Shown here in pieces: positions 51,989-60,226 of a stretch of 64,000 bases of DNA. Each line of letters starts with the position of its first letter. The stretch's first letter is position 1. Origin of the DNA: Rhodobacteraceae bacterium Alg231-30 (GTDB lineage Bacteria > Pseudomonadota > Alphaproteobacteria > Rhodobacterales > Rhodobacteraceae). The stretch covers positions 334,767 to 398,766 of the forward strand of contig FREU01000001.1 in NCBI GenBank assembly GCA_900143615.1, read 5' to 3'. The translations under genes and the position numbers were made by a program. The notes under the pieces are model-generated. The model saw only the letters and a program-made list of their open reading frames with translations, was not told the origin of the DNA and searched no databases.

Positions 51989-52903
51989 ATGCTGGTTCGA
52001 TTAGCCGCCATTGCGTTGTCTTTAACGCTATGCGCCCAAAGCGCCCAAGCCGAAGGGCGCCACTTTCTTGGATATGGCTGGTTGGCTGTCAACGATTTGA
52101 TCGGGGACGGTAAAGATCGCTGGCGCACGGGGTCTTTTGCCTCAAGTCGGGTCTTTGGTTATGGCTGGGACGGCGCGGCACCGGAAAAATTTGGCGACTT
52201 GATCGAAGTGCGCTTGGGGGGTGAAGTGATTTCCCCCCGTAACCTGAGTACATCTGGTCCCGGAGATCGTCCTTTTGCAGGGGCGATTGCGTGGGGGCTG
52301 CACACACATTTCGACCGCAAGGCAACCCAGTTTTCTATGGGGGCGGATTTGGTGGCGATTGGTCCGATGACTGGGTTGGATAGCTTTCAGACGTGGCTGC
52401 ATGATTTGATCGATATACCCAGCGCATCGGATTCGGTGCTGGACGCGCAGATCTCAGATCAGTGGCGCGCGCGTGGGGTCATAGAGGTTGGCCACGAGCT
52501 AGACCTGAGTGACAAAAGCCGGCTACGCCCTTTTGTTGAAGCGCGCGCTGGGGATGAAAACCTGCTGAGAGCGGGATTTGATTATACTCTGGGGTCTTAC
52601 GGACAAAGCGAGTTACTGGTGCGCGATTGGGTGACCGGCCAACGCTATCACACAGTTGGCGGTCGCCAACCCGGTGTGAGCCTTGTGCTTGGGGCCGATG
52701 TAGCCAAGGTGTATGACAGCGTCTATTTGCCAGAAAACCGCGGCTTTGAATTGACCGATGCGCGGGGACGTGTGCGCGCAGGGCTGCATTGGCGCAATGA
52801 AAAAACGCATCTGTTTTATGGGCTTACGTGGCTAAGTGAAGAATTCGTAGGTCAAGAAGAAAGCCAGTTGGTTGGCGCGATCCGGATGGACTTCAAGTTC
52901 TGA
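51989..52903 (+). CDS. LpxR-like outer membrane lipid A deacylase (DUF2219)
   Basis: A 304-residue protein with a signal peptide (residues 1-21, ending AQAEG) and a beta-barrel-like alternation of aromatic strands, ending in the outer-membrane type residue Phe (MDFKF). The catalytic Asn-Asp pair of LpxR-type enzymes is visible in WLAVNDLIGDGKDRW (about residues 34-35), with RTGSF following and a His in FQTWLHDLID. LpxR removes the 3'-acyloxyacyl group of lipid A. Substrate preference here is unknown. It follows the envelope pair above after 146 bases. Confidence 0.83.
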   Translation: MLVRLAAIALSLTLCAQSAQAEGRHFLGYGWLAVNDLIGDGKDRWRTGSFASSRVFGYGWDGAAPEKFGDLIEVRLGGEVISPRNLSTSGPGDRPFAGAIAWGLHTHFDRKATQFSMGADLVAIGPMTGLDSFQTWLHDLIDIPSASDSVLDAQISDQWRARGVIEVGHELDLSDKSRLRPFVEARAGDENLLRAGFDYTLGSYGQSELLVRDWVTGQRYHTVGGRQPGVSLVLGADVAKVYDSVYLPENRGFELTDARGRVRAGLHWRNEKTHLFYGLTWLSEEFVGQEESQLVGAIRMDFKF

Positions 52904-52995
52904 GTCTTTTTTGCGCCATTTAATAAAATTTTAATATTCGACTCTTTTCAGGATTAACTGCGTTTGCTAGCGTGCTGTTTATAAAAAGAATATAA

Positions 52996-54075
52996 ATGGC
53001 AGGTTATCGGGTAATGGGAACGGGCTTTTGCGGCACGTTCGTCATCTCCTGGTCACAAACAGAAGTAGATGGTCTAAAGACCGCACCGTTGCAGGCGCTG
53101 GAAACAGGCGTGGTGTGGTCTTGGCATGGGGACGCTGTCCGTGTGGACGGCCCTGATGGGCTATTGAAATTGGACCGGGGCGACGAAGGGGCAATTCTTC
53201 GCAAACGCGCAGCGCGTATGGTGCGCCGTTTGGTGGGGGCTGCTGTGTCAAATGCGACGCAGCTGGACGAAATCGATGTAGAGGAGCCGCTTCTGGAAGG
53301 CGGCTTTGTCGTGACGGATGGGGCGGGCAGCTATACGGCCACAGTGGTCGAAGTGCCCGACAGCGCACCTCTGTTGATGTTTTTGGATGAGATTCCACCC
53401 AAAAACAAAGACCTTTGGGTGGTGCATCATTCCATGGAAACCCTTGAAAGCAGGCGTGCGGCACCGTCATCGGCAGGCGTGATCTGTTTTACGCCGGGGA
53501 CGATGATTGCCACGCCAAATGGGCCGCGTGCGATTGATGATTTGCGCGAAGGTGACAAGGTACAGACGCGCGATAGTGGTCCTCAAGAGGTTCAATGGAT
53601 CGGTAGCCGCCGCATGACAGGCGCGCGTTTATTCGCAATGCCCAAGTTGCGACCAATCCGGTTTCGGGCAGGGGCGCTGGGCATTGAGCGCCCCGATCAG
53701 GAGTTGGTGGTCTCGCCTGAGCATCGCATGTTGCTGCGTGGTCGCGCCGCGCGAACTCTGTTTAACGCACATGAGGTCTTGGTGGCGGCGCGTGATCTGG
53801 TGAATGGGTCTACGATCTCTGTGGATCATGCGCTGCGCGAAGTGACCTATGTGCATCTGTTATTGCCTGCGCATGAAGTGATTTGGGCCAATGGGGTTGA
53901 GACAGAGAGTTTCCATCCCGCAAGTGCGTCGTTGTCAACTTTGGCGGATGCAGATCGTGCGCGCCTGTTGGCGATGCATGATGGGCTTGAATATAATCCA
54001 CATGAGTATGGGCCTTATGCGCGGCGGAATTTGACCAAGAGCGAGGCGGCCATTTTGATGCATGACGCGGCGTGA
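52996..54075 (+). CDS. Hint-domain (hedgehog/intein-like) protein
   Basis: A 359-residue protein with a Hint_2 domain from about residue 162: CFTPGTMIATPNGPRAIDDL with the nucleophilic Cys164, VSPEHRMLLRG with block-B His243, and HEVIWANGVETESFHPA near the end. The first about 160 residues form an unrecognised domain that autoprocessing could release or modify. No signal peptide is seen. Such proteins are abundant in Rhodobacteraceae and their role is unknown. The upstream region is AT-rich. Confidence 0.85.
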   Translation: MAGYRVMGTGFCGTFVISWSQTEVDGLKTAPLQALETGVVWSWHGDAVRVDGPDGLLKLDRGDEGAILRKRAARMVRRLVGAAVSNATQLDEIDVEEPLLEGGFVVTDGAGSYTATVVEVPDSAPLLMFLDEIPPKNKDLWVVHHSMETLESRRAAPSSAGVICFTPGTMIATPNGPRAIDDLREGDKVQTRDSGPQEVQWIGSRRMTGARLFAMPKLRPIRFRAGALGIERPDQELVVSPEHRMLLRGRAARTLFNAHEVLVAARDLVNGSTISVDHALREVTYVHLLLPAHEVIWANGVETESFHPASASLSTLADADRARLLAMHDGLEYNPHEYGPYARRNLTKSEAAILMHDAA

Positions 54076-54181
54076 CGATTTCTTAAAAAACGGATAACGC
54101 GTAGCCTTTCCAAGCGGCAGCAGGCGTGTAGATTGAGGTCGACGCATCTGAAAGTGCGACGACATTTGGAGGTTTGTAAAG

Positions 54182-55717
54182 ATGACATCCTTTGCGCCCG
54201 CTGAAATGGCACCCAAAAATTGGCTTAGAGAGCGGGCAAGGGCAGATTCCAACGCTCCCGCACTATTTTGCGCGTCAGGTACCATGCTTTTAGACTTTGC
54301 AGGTCTGTCAGAGGAAGTTGACAGGCTTTCCGCCGAGTTTGTAAAATGCGGGATCGGGCGTGATGCCAGGGTTCTTGTTTGCCTAAAAGACGGACCGGAA
54401 GCGTTGATCGTCCTTATGTCGCTAATGAGTGTGACAACTGTTGTGCCTGTCCATGTTACCGCGTCGGCGGACCATATCGAGAGGTTGATTAAACAATTAG
54501 GGGTATCCGTTTTTGTTGGAGAAAATCGCCCTGCTTCCGCTGCGTGGAAAATCGCGGAGGCTCAAAACCTAAGCTACTTTTCTGTTGAAAATGGCCCGGC
54601 GCAATTTGTTCCGCTTCAGCTTGTCCGGCATAAGACGATACCACAACCGCCGTCTGAACCCGCCGGGCTTGATGACATAGCGCTGTGTATTTCGACGTCT
54701 GGCACGACAGGCAGTGCATCAATTGTTATGATCACACAGCGCAGCCTTGATCTGAATGTTTCGACGCATGGCCTATTGAATGGCTACGGGCCGGAAACAC
54801 GCGCGCTGAGCGTAATGAGTTTTGCATATCTTTTTGCCTATGTGCGTTCTTCGCTACCTATTCTTCGCTTTGGCGGCGCAGTCGCCGTTGCACCCGGATA
54901 CCGCTTTGCGGACGTGCGGCGATGTTGTGAGGTGTTCAAGCCAAATTCTATGGCCGCGACACCGGCTATTTTGCAAAAACTGTTGGCGGATGCCGAGGCG
55001 CAGGAATGGAAGCCTGAAGCGGGCGTGTTTAGGAGGTTCCACGCAACCGGCGAGGCCATTCCAGATACTTTGCATACACGCTTGGCGGCTGCTTTTGGGG
55101 CAAGCCTTGGAACAAATTACGGCATGACGGAAGTCTCTCCCCAAGTGGCAAACCGCCGACCAGAGGATACGTTTGCACCTAATGCAGTTGGTAGCATTGT
55201 GAGCCCCTGGATTGTGGAAGCAGTGGATGAGGAGGGCAAAGTTTTGCCACAAGGGCGCATTGGACGCCTCACTCTTCGTGGTGGGAGAGTAAATGCTGTT
55301 TTTGGCGTGGCAAAAGAGGTCCGGTTTGATGCGGAAGGCAGATTTTTTACCGGAGACCGAGGGTATGTTGATGAGGCCGGTGTGCTGTATATCGTTGGCC
55401 GTGTTGATGACATCATCAACCGTGGTGGTGAGAAGCTGGATCCCAAGGAGATTGAACGAGCTTTTGAAAATGATCCAGACGTTGAACGCGCAGTTGTTTT
55501 TGGCGTCGCTGATCCCAAGATGGGCCAGAGAATTTATGGCCTTTTGGTTCTTAGAAAGGGCGCCGACCGGTGCATCGATCAAATTCGTGCATCTGTCGGG
55601 GAAAGAATAGCCGGCTGGGGGCAGCCCGAGCGATTGTTTGAGGTGTCTGCCATTCCGACCAATACAAATGGCAAGGTGTCGCGAAGCGATTTAGCTAGGC
55701 GGTACCGAGATGAATGA
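54182..55717 (+). CDS. Free-standing adenylation enzyme (ANL superfamily)
   Basis: A 511-residue adenylate-forming enzyme. The phosphate-loop motif STSGTTGSAS (171-180) lacks the usual downstream Pro-Lys-Gly. The others are intact: TNYGMTE (311-317), TGDRGYVDE (390-398), GRVDDIINRGGEKLDPKEIE (406-425), and NTNGKVSR (494-501) with the catalytic Lys498. It should activate an acid as its AMP ester. Its 3' end overlaps the next gene, which encodes a carrier domain, by eight bases. It therefore most likely loads that carrier rather than making a CoA ester. The substrate is unknown. The start ATG is preceded by GGAGGT. Confidence 0.85.
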   Translation: MTSFAPAEMAPKNWLRERARADSNAPALFCASGTMLLDFAGLSEEVDRLSAEFVKCGIGRDARVLVCLKDGPEALIVLMSLMSVTTVVPVHVTASADHIERLIKQLGVSVFVGENRPASAAWKIAEAQNLSYFSVENGPAQFVPLQLVRHKTIPQPPSEPAGLDDIALCISTSGTTGSASIVMITQRSLDLNVSTHGLLNGYGPETRALSVMSFAYLFAYVRSSLPILRFGGAVAVAPGYRFADVRRCCEVFKPNSMAATPAILQKLLADAEAQEWKPEAGVFRRFHATGEAIPDTLHTRLAAAFGASLGTNYGMTEVSPQVANRRPEDTFAPNAVGSIVSPWIVEAVDEEGKVLPQGRIGRLTLRGGRVNAVFGVAKEVRFDAEGRFFTGDRGYVDEAGVLYIVGRVDDIINRGGEKLDPKEIERAFENDPDVERAVVFGVADPKMGQRIYGLLVLRKGADRCIDQIRASVGERIAGWGQPERLFEVSAIPTNTNGKVSRSDLARRYRDE

Positions 55718-57515
55718 TCTGGCTTCCGAAGAGTCTGTCTCGCGGGCAAAAGGCACCATCCAAGACCAGTTGCTTCAGAGGTTTCAGAGAGCCTTGGGAA
55801 CCTCGGATTTGGCAGTTGATGACGGGTTTCTCGACGCCGGCGGCGACTCGTTGACCGCCGTCGAAACCATTTTGGAGATCGAGGCAGAATACGGTGTCAC
55901 GCTTTCCACTGCTGAGTTTATGGCGCTGGCTTCCGCAAAAAACCTTGCTGTTGATATTGTGCGAAAGATGGCGACGTTGGCGCCTTCCAAGGCAGACCTA
56001 ACAGACAAGACCTTACTTTCTACGGTGCAGCGCGGCGATACAAAAAAGGTTTTGGTTTGTGCATATGGAATTACCGGGTCTGCACCCTTTGCAATCACAT
56101 TGGCGGGAGTGCTGCCCAAAGATCAACCCGTGTCCACGGCTCAAGTTCGGCCGGAAATAATAGAGAGCAAGGCGCTAGTATCTTTCGCGGAGACAGCAAA
56201 AAGTGATGCAGATAACATTCTCCGACAACATCCGACCCAAGAGCATGCGCTCTTAGGGTTTTCGCTTGGGGCTCATGTGGCGCTATCGGTTGGGCATGAG
56301 TTGGTTGGGCGGAATGTGCCGCCCTCTTTCATTTCGGTTATGGACGATGACGCCGAACTCGATCGTCGAAATTTTGGAATTTTGAAGAAAGCTCCGCGGG
56401 CCGTCGTGCTGCCTGACCAAATGAAGGAAGCTCTACAACGATCGACAGCTGAACCGATAAGAACGCGCATTGTGTATTTTCGCTCTGAAGAAAACGATGC
56501 GTACTATAGATCGGATCCAACCCGAGGATGGGGAGAAATTGCGACTGGAGGGGTAGCCTATACGGATATCGAAGCAAGTCATTACAACTTCGCCAGTGTG
56601 ACCGGACTACGGCAGATTGCGCCTCGACTTGAAGAGGAACTCAGAAAGCCGGTCCAAGTGGCACCACGCGTGAGCGATGCTCAGGTCCTACGCTTCAAGG
56701 CGCGTTTGGCGGCGCGCGAGGGGGATTTGGCCACTGAGCTGGATTTACTGAACGGATTGATCAAAAGCGATCACGAGCAGCCATCTTGGGTGTTTGCAAA
56801 TCTGGCAGAGGCTTATTTTCAGAAGGGCGATATATCCTGTGCTTTGGAAGCACTGGCAAGCGCACGGAAACAGGACAGTTGGCAACTTACCATCGATATG
56901 CGGTTTGCAAGCTTATTGCATGCGCGCGGGATAAAGGATGAAGTCGAGACTATAGTTGGGCGCCTCAGAAGCATGCATGCAGATCATCCATCGGTTCACG
57001 ATCAAATGGCTCGGGTCTATTTTAGTATTGGTTTTTTACAGGACTGTGAGCGCGAATTGAACCTGGGGTTGGCCATGCACCCCGCCCACATGCGTCTTTG
57101 GGGGCTGCAGTTGCGGTGGCTGCGCCGCAAAAAGGCATGGCAGGAAATGCGTGTTGCCGCTGAACATCTCGTGGCAAACTTCCCTGACGCGAAAAGGTTC
57201 CGAACATCTCTTATGAAAGCCTATCTCAAGATGGGCACGCCAGAGCAAGTGCTGCAATTTCGGGATGTTTTCGCTTCGGAAGGCCGGTTTGACTATGACG
57301 GTCTAGTTTTGTTCGGTCGGGCTCTTCTTCGGTGCGGCCACGGCGAAGAAGCACTGCGTATTTCTGAGCAATCTATTGGTGTGAGACCTTGGTCCCCTAC
57401 GGCCCAGTTTTTGCGCGCGAGTTGCCTCCAATTTCTAGGGCGTGCAAATGAAGCGCGTCGTGCAAGGCATCACGCACAGCGCTTGCGCAACACACAAGAG
57501 AAGCCAGATCAATAG
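55710..57515 (+). CDS. Carrier protein-thioesterase-TPR fusion (NRPS-like)
   Basis: A 601-residue protein. Residues about 15-90 are a phosphopantetheine carrier domain with attachment Ser47 in LDAGGDSLTAVE. Residues about 112-320 are an alpha/beta-hydrolase thioesterase with GFSLG (nucleophile Ser185), a plausible Asp in VMDDDAE (211-214), and His291 in EASHYNF. Residues about 325-595 are TPR-like helical repeats ending in a basic tail. With the upstream adenylating enzyme it forms a minimal activate-carry-release unit without a condensation or ketosynthase domain. The TPR part may recruit an acceptor. No homologue of known product is recognised. Confidence 0.82.
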   Translation: MNDLASEESVSRAKGTIQDQLLQRFQRALGTSDLAVDDGFLDAGGDSLTAVETILEIEAEYGVTLSTAEFMALASAKNLAVDIVRKMATLAPSKADLTDKTLLSTVQRGDTKKVLVCAYGITGSAPFAITLAGVLPKDQPVSTAQVRPEIIESKALVSFAETAKSDADNILRQHPTQEHALLGFSLGAHVALSVGHELVGRNVPPSFISVMDDDAELDRRNFGILKKAPRAVVLPDQMKEALQRSTAEPIRTRIVYFRSEENDAYYRSDPTRGWGEIATGGVAYTDIEASHYNFASVTGLRQIAPRLEEELRKPVQVAPRVSDAQVLRFKARLAAREGDLATELDLLNGLIKSDHEQPSWVFANLAEAYFQKGDISCALEALASARKQDSWQLTIDMRFASLLHARGIKDEVETIVGRLRSMHADHPSVHDQMARVYFSIGFLQDCERELNLGLAMHPAHMRLWGLQLRWLRRKKAWQEMRVAAEHLVANFPDAKRFRTSLMKAYLKMGTPEQVLQFRDVFASEGRFDYDGLVLFGRALLRCGHGEEALRISEQSIGVRPWSPTAQFLRASCLQFLGRANEARRARHHAQRLRNTQEKPDQ

Positions 57516-57703
57516 GTGGCGTAGATGGCGCAAGGCAAAATGCAAACGGCATTAAAAAGCTGAGTGCATCAACGTTGACACAACAGTTTCTCAGTCTTGT
57601 TCGTAAATCCCGGCGGCCGATAGTCTTGCGTAAGAACCCAATGTCCGCCAACGGTGGTAAGCGGTTTCTGTCAATAAATTCTATTCCTCTTTTTCCGACT
57701 CGC
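57516..57703. other. Spacer before the rpsD promoter
   Basis: Together with the rpsD leader this gives a 321-base gap without a protein gene. This left part shows no convincing hairpin or reading frame; the right part holds the rpsD promoter and leader described separately. Confidence 0.6.
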
Positions 57704-57731
57704 TTGACACCCCAGAAAACAGGCGTATAAG
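57704..57731 (+). promoter_or_regulatory. Strong sigma-70-type promoter of rpsD
   Basis: TTGACA (57704-57709) with a 16-base spacer and TATAAG (57726-57731). Predicted initiation is near 57738, giving a leader of about 100 nt. Confidence 0.72.
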
Positions 57732-57807
57732 CGCGCCTTCATTGGTGTTGGTGGCCCTCGCAAGAGGATGCCTGTCATGTCGGCAAAATCCGGCAAGAGG
57801 ACAACGC

Positions 57808-57829
57808 CCTTCTAAACCTTAAGAAGGAG
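57808..57829 (+). promoter_or_regulatory. rpsD ribosome site partly in a hairpin
   Basis: CCTTCT (57808-57813) can pair with AGAAGG (57822-57827), which overlaps the AAGGAG ribosome site (57824-57829). This may let S4 control its own translation. Confidence 0.5.
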
Positions 57830-57836
57830 AACAGCC

Positions 57837-58457
57837 GTGACCAAACGCACGACTGCCAAGTACAAAATTGATCGCCGCATGGGCGAAAACATTTGGGGTC
57901 GCCCCAAATCTCCCGTAAATCGTCGTGAATATGGCCCCGGCCAGCACGGTCAGCGCCGTAAAGGCAAAATGTCTGACTTCGGCACCCAGCTGCGTGCCAA
58001 GCAGAAGCTGAAGGGCTACTACGGCGACATGACCGAGAAAATGTTCCGTCGCATTTATGCTGAAGCGGAACGTGTAAAAGGCGACACCGGTGAAAACCTG
58101 ATCGGTCTGCTGGAGCGCCGTCTGGATGCTGTTGTTTACCGCGCCAAGTTCGTCGCAACCGTTTTTGCGGCTCGTCAGTTCGTGAACCACGGCCACGTCA
58201 AAGTGAACGGTCAGCGCGTAAACATCGCGTCTTACCGCGTCAAAGAAGGCGACGTTATCGAAGTGCGTGACAAGTCCAAGCAATTGGCTGTTCTGCTGGA
58301 AGCTGTTGCACTGCCAGAGCGCGATGTGCCTGACTACATCGATGCGGACCACAACAAGATGACCGCAACTTTCGTGCGCACTCCTGGTTTGTCAGACGTG
58401 CCATACCCAGTTGTTATGGAACCCAACCTGGTGGTTGAATTCTACGCGAAGAACTAA
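57837..58457 (+). CDS. rpsD: 30S ribosomal protein S4
   Basis: A 206-residue primary 16S rRNA-binding protein of the small subunit. The N-terminal [20 protein letters not shown] lacks the zinc-finger cysteines of the other S4 class. The S4 RNA-binding domain is at about residues 96-160 ([32 protein letters not shown]). It starts with GTG, with AAGGAGA eight bases upstream. It is a single-gene unit with its own promoter and terminator, away from the ribosomal protein clusters, as in other Rhodobacteraceae. Confidence 0.97.
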   Translation: MTKRTTAKYKIDRRMGENIWGRPKSPVNRREYGPGQHGQRRKGKMSDFGTQLRAKQKLKGYYGDMTEKMFRRIYAEAERVKGDTGENLIGLLERRLDAVVYRAKFVATVFAARQFVNHGHVKVNGQRVNIASYRVKEGDVIEVRDKSKQLAVLLEAVALPERDVPDYIDADHNKMTATFVRTPGLSDVPYPVVMEPNLVVEFYAKN

Positions 58458-58490
58458 TAGATTGTAGCTTATCAACTACATATCTAATTG

Positions 58491-58519
58491 AAAGGGCTGC
58501 GTTTTTCGCGGCCCTTTTT
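58491..58519 (+). terminator. Intrinsic terminator of rpsD
   Basis: Ten-bp AAAGGGCTGC/GCGGCCCTTT stem (one wobble) with a GTTTTTC loop and a T5 tract. Confidence 0.9.
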
Positions 58520-58792
58520 CTTTTGGTAGGCGGATAGGTAGGCAGTTCCTCTAACCGGACTTAACCGTCTCTATAGGTTGACGGCGCTTGTTTAGGTTGT
58601 TTGAGACGTGTGTCATTGACGCGCTGACAGGTGAGGTACAGTTGACCAACGTGCATTGGAGTGCGCTATCAAGGCAGCGTTAAGGGTGAGGTGTGCCTAA
58701 GCAAGAGCACTCATCCGTCGAAGCATAAGCTTGATTTAGTTCTGGTTTCTCACTGTGCATGTGAAAAACTTGACTGATTTCACAATAGGTAA
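58520..58792. other. Gene-free stretch at the start of the island
   Basis: No reading frame with a ribosome site and no tRNA or attachment site could be recognised. It separates chromosomal rpsD from the AT-richer phage-related genes, so one end of the insertion should lie here. Confidence 0.5.
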
Positions 58793-58827
58793 TAAAAAAC
58801 GGGAAGGCACCACAGCACCTTCCCGTT
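58793..58827 (-). terminator. Intrinsic terminator for the minus-strand island gene
   Basis: Ten-bp stem AACGGGAAGG/CCTTCCCGTT with a 10-base loop. The adjacent A-run (58793-58799) gives a U-tract on minus-strand transcripts. Confidence 0.82.
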
Positions 58828-58850
58828 GCCGCAACTCGTGAGCTACGGCG

Positions 58851-58877
58851 CTATGCTAATAAGACGGTTTGCCACAT
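58851..58877 (-). CDS. Possible eight-codon micro-ORF
   Basis: ATG-TGG-CAA-ACC-GTC-TTA-TTA-GCA-TAG, encoding MWQTVLLA, with a perfect AAGGAGT six bases upstream. It lies between the stop codon of the coiled-coil protein gene and its terminator. It could be a real micropeptide or a chance consequence of the AAGGAG. Confidence 0.3.
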   Translation of the reverse strand: MWQTVLLA

Positions 58878-58892
58878 AGGGATACTCCTTAA

Positions 58893-59441
58893 TCATGTGC
58901 CCGGAAGGCTTGGTTTCGGATTTAGAAAGCCGGGGATGTTGGTAGCATCTTCGGCTTTCGCTTTATCAGTTTCTGTGGAAACTGAATTCTGTTGTGGCGG
59001 AGCGGGCATGCTTGAAGTGGTCGATGCAGACTCTGCTTCATACCCAGGCAATTTAGCATTCGCACCGGCAGAAATTGTTGATTCAGATGATGCCAAGCGC
59101 CACGTTTTCAGTGTATGATCAAGAACCAAGACCCCGTCAGACTTTGCCCTAGACAGTTGAGATGACATGCTAGCTTGAGGGATTTCAACCTCAAACTTTT
59201 CACGAACTAGTTCGATTAATCTGTCAGAGGCGCAGCCGTTCGGAATGCCCTTTAGCACATCTACAATCATGCCTCGGTGTGTCATGCGTCTTGATGAAGA
59301 TTTGATCGTAAGTGCTTCAGGGCCAGCATCAATGGCAGATTTAGCTGCGCGAAGTTCGCGAAGCTCATCATTTAGTGCCTTGATAGTTGATTTCACTTCG
59401 GATTCGCGAGCCGCAATGAAATCCCTGAGCGTTGGTGACAT
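58893..59441 (-). CDS. Hypothetical protein, coiled coil plus winged-helix-like domain
   Basis: A 182-residue protein I do not recognise. Residues about 8-40 are a charged coiled coil (AARESEVKSTIKALNDELRELRAA). Residues about 52-118 look like a winged helix (MTHRGMIVDVLKGIPNGCASDRLIELVREK, then a recognition-like SQLSRAKSDGVLVLDHTLKTWRLA). The last 60 residues are Ser/Thr/Pro-rich and probably disordered. The ATG at 59441 follows AAGGA; the longer frame adds 17 residues without a ribosome site. Composition is more AT-rich than the genes before 58 kb. A DNA-binding role on the island is plausible but unproven. Confidence 0.65.
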   Translation of the reverse strand: MSPTLRDFIAARESEVKSTIKALNDELRELRAAKSAIDAGPEALTIKSSSRRMTHRGMIVDVLKGIPNGCASDRLIELVREKFEVEIPQASMSSQLSRAKSDGVLVLDHTLKTWRLASSESTISAGANAKLPGYEAESASTTSSMPAPPQQNSVSTETDKAKAEDATNIPGFLNPKPSLPGT

Positions 59442-59884
59442 ATCAAAAATCCTTTCAGCAACATTCCTACATTCTGCTGCTTGCGGCTGCAAGACAAATA
59501 TTGATGAATTGCGCGCAAAACATCAACTTATCAACCTCGAGTTGAATTGATTGCCGAGTTCGTCAATATTTCAACTTATTGGTGTGTGGTTGCATGCAAG
59601 AATCGGTTAGGTGCTCGATGTGAAGTGAGCTCGCAATTAGTTCGAACTTCTACTTTTCCCTCGCCATTGACACCTAATCACCCGCTACATACGTTGGTTA
59701 ACGGAGATTCACCCCCCGACGCGGGGTAATGACTTGCGTGTAGCGGCTAAGAGCCGTGGGAGCGTTGGCGATGTAGGCGGTCGCACTAAGTAAAGCCTAC
59801 CTTCATAAAAATCTAGCCGTTGCTGCTGGCATTACAAAAGCCAACCGCCAACCCAATCTAATAAACAAAGAAAGGCACAATTAA
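59442..59884. other. Divergent regulatory spacer in the island
   Basis: A 443-base gene-free interval between divergent genes. Its left half is AT-rich and holds the TCAAC/GTTGA repeat cluster described separately. The right half has small hairpins (CGGCT-AAG-AGCCG at 59744-59756; GTAGGC/GCCTAC at 59773-59800) and no convincing gene. Confidence 0.6.
59523..59578. promoter_or_regulatory. Candidate operator with TCAAC/GTTGA repeats
   Basis: TCAAC-CTCGA-GTTGA at 59531-59545 is a 5-bp inverted repeat. Two direct copies of TCAACTTA occur at 59523-59530 and 59571-59578. The cluster is upstream of the minus-strand gene starting at 59441. Confidence 0.45.
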
Positions 59885-60226
59885 ATGCTGACGAAAGACG
59901 ACGCAAAAGACCTAAGCCCCAAGGAACGGGCTGACCTAATCGCTATGCTGGAAAGCGTAAACAAAGAGCAACACGCCGCCAATATTGAGAAAGCCAAAGC
60001 CCAGATCGAAGAGGCTATCAATGCGGCCTGCACCCATTTCTCTGTAACGCGGGATGACATCGGGTTTGGCGACGGGAAAAAGCCCAAAAGCAAGGGCAAA
60101 ATGAAACCAAAATACGCGCACCCCGACGATTCAGAGAAAGTCTATAAAGGCCACGGACGGAAGCCAAAATGGCTCGAAGAATGGTTTGAGGCTGGTCATA
60201 CGCTTGATGAACTTACGAAGCTGTAA
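59885..60226 (+). CDS. H-NS family nucleoid protein
   Basis: A 113-residue protein with an N-terminal oligomerisation helix (about residues 10-50, PKERADLIAMLESVNKEQHAANIEKAKAQI). A basic linker (KKPKSKGKMKPKYAHP) precedes the C-terminal DNA-binding motif YKGHGRKPKWLEEWFEAGHTLDEL, in which GHGRKPKW matches the minor-groove-reading loop of H-NS/HvrA proteins. It probably coats AT-rich DNA and may silence the island genes around it, including the defence gene downstream. Its ribosome site is a modest AAAGG-type sequence. Confidence 0.88.
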   Translation: MLTKDDAKDLSPKERADLIAMLESVNKEQHAANIEKAKAQIEEAINAACTHFSVTRDDIGFGDGKKPKSKGKMKPKYAHPDDSEKVYKGHGRKPKWLEEWFEAGHTLDELTKL

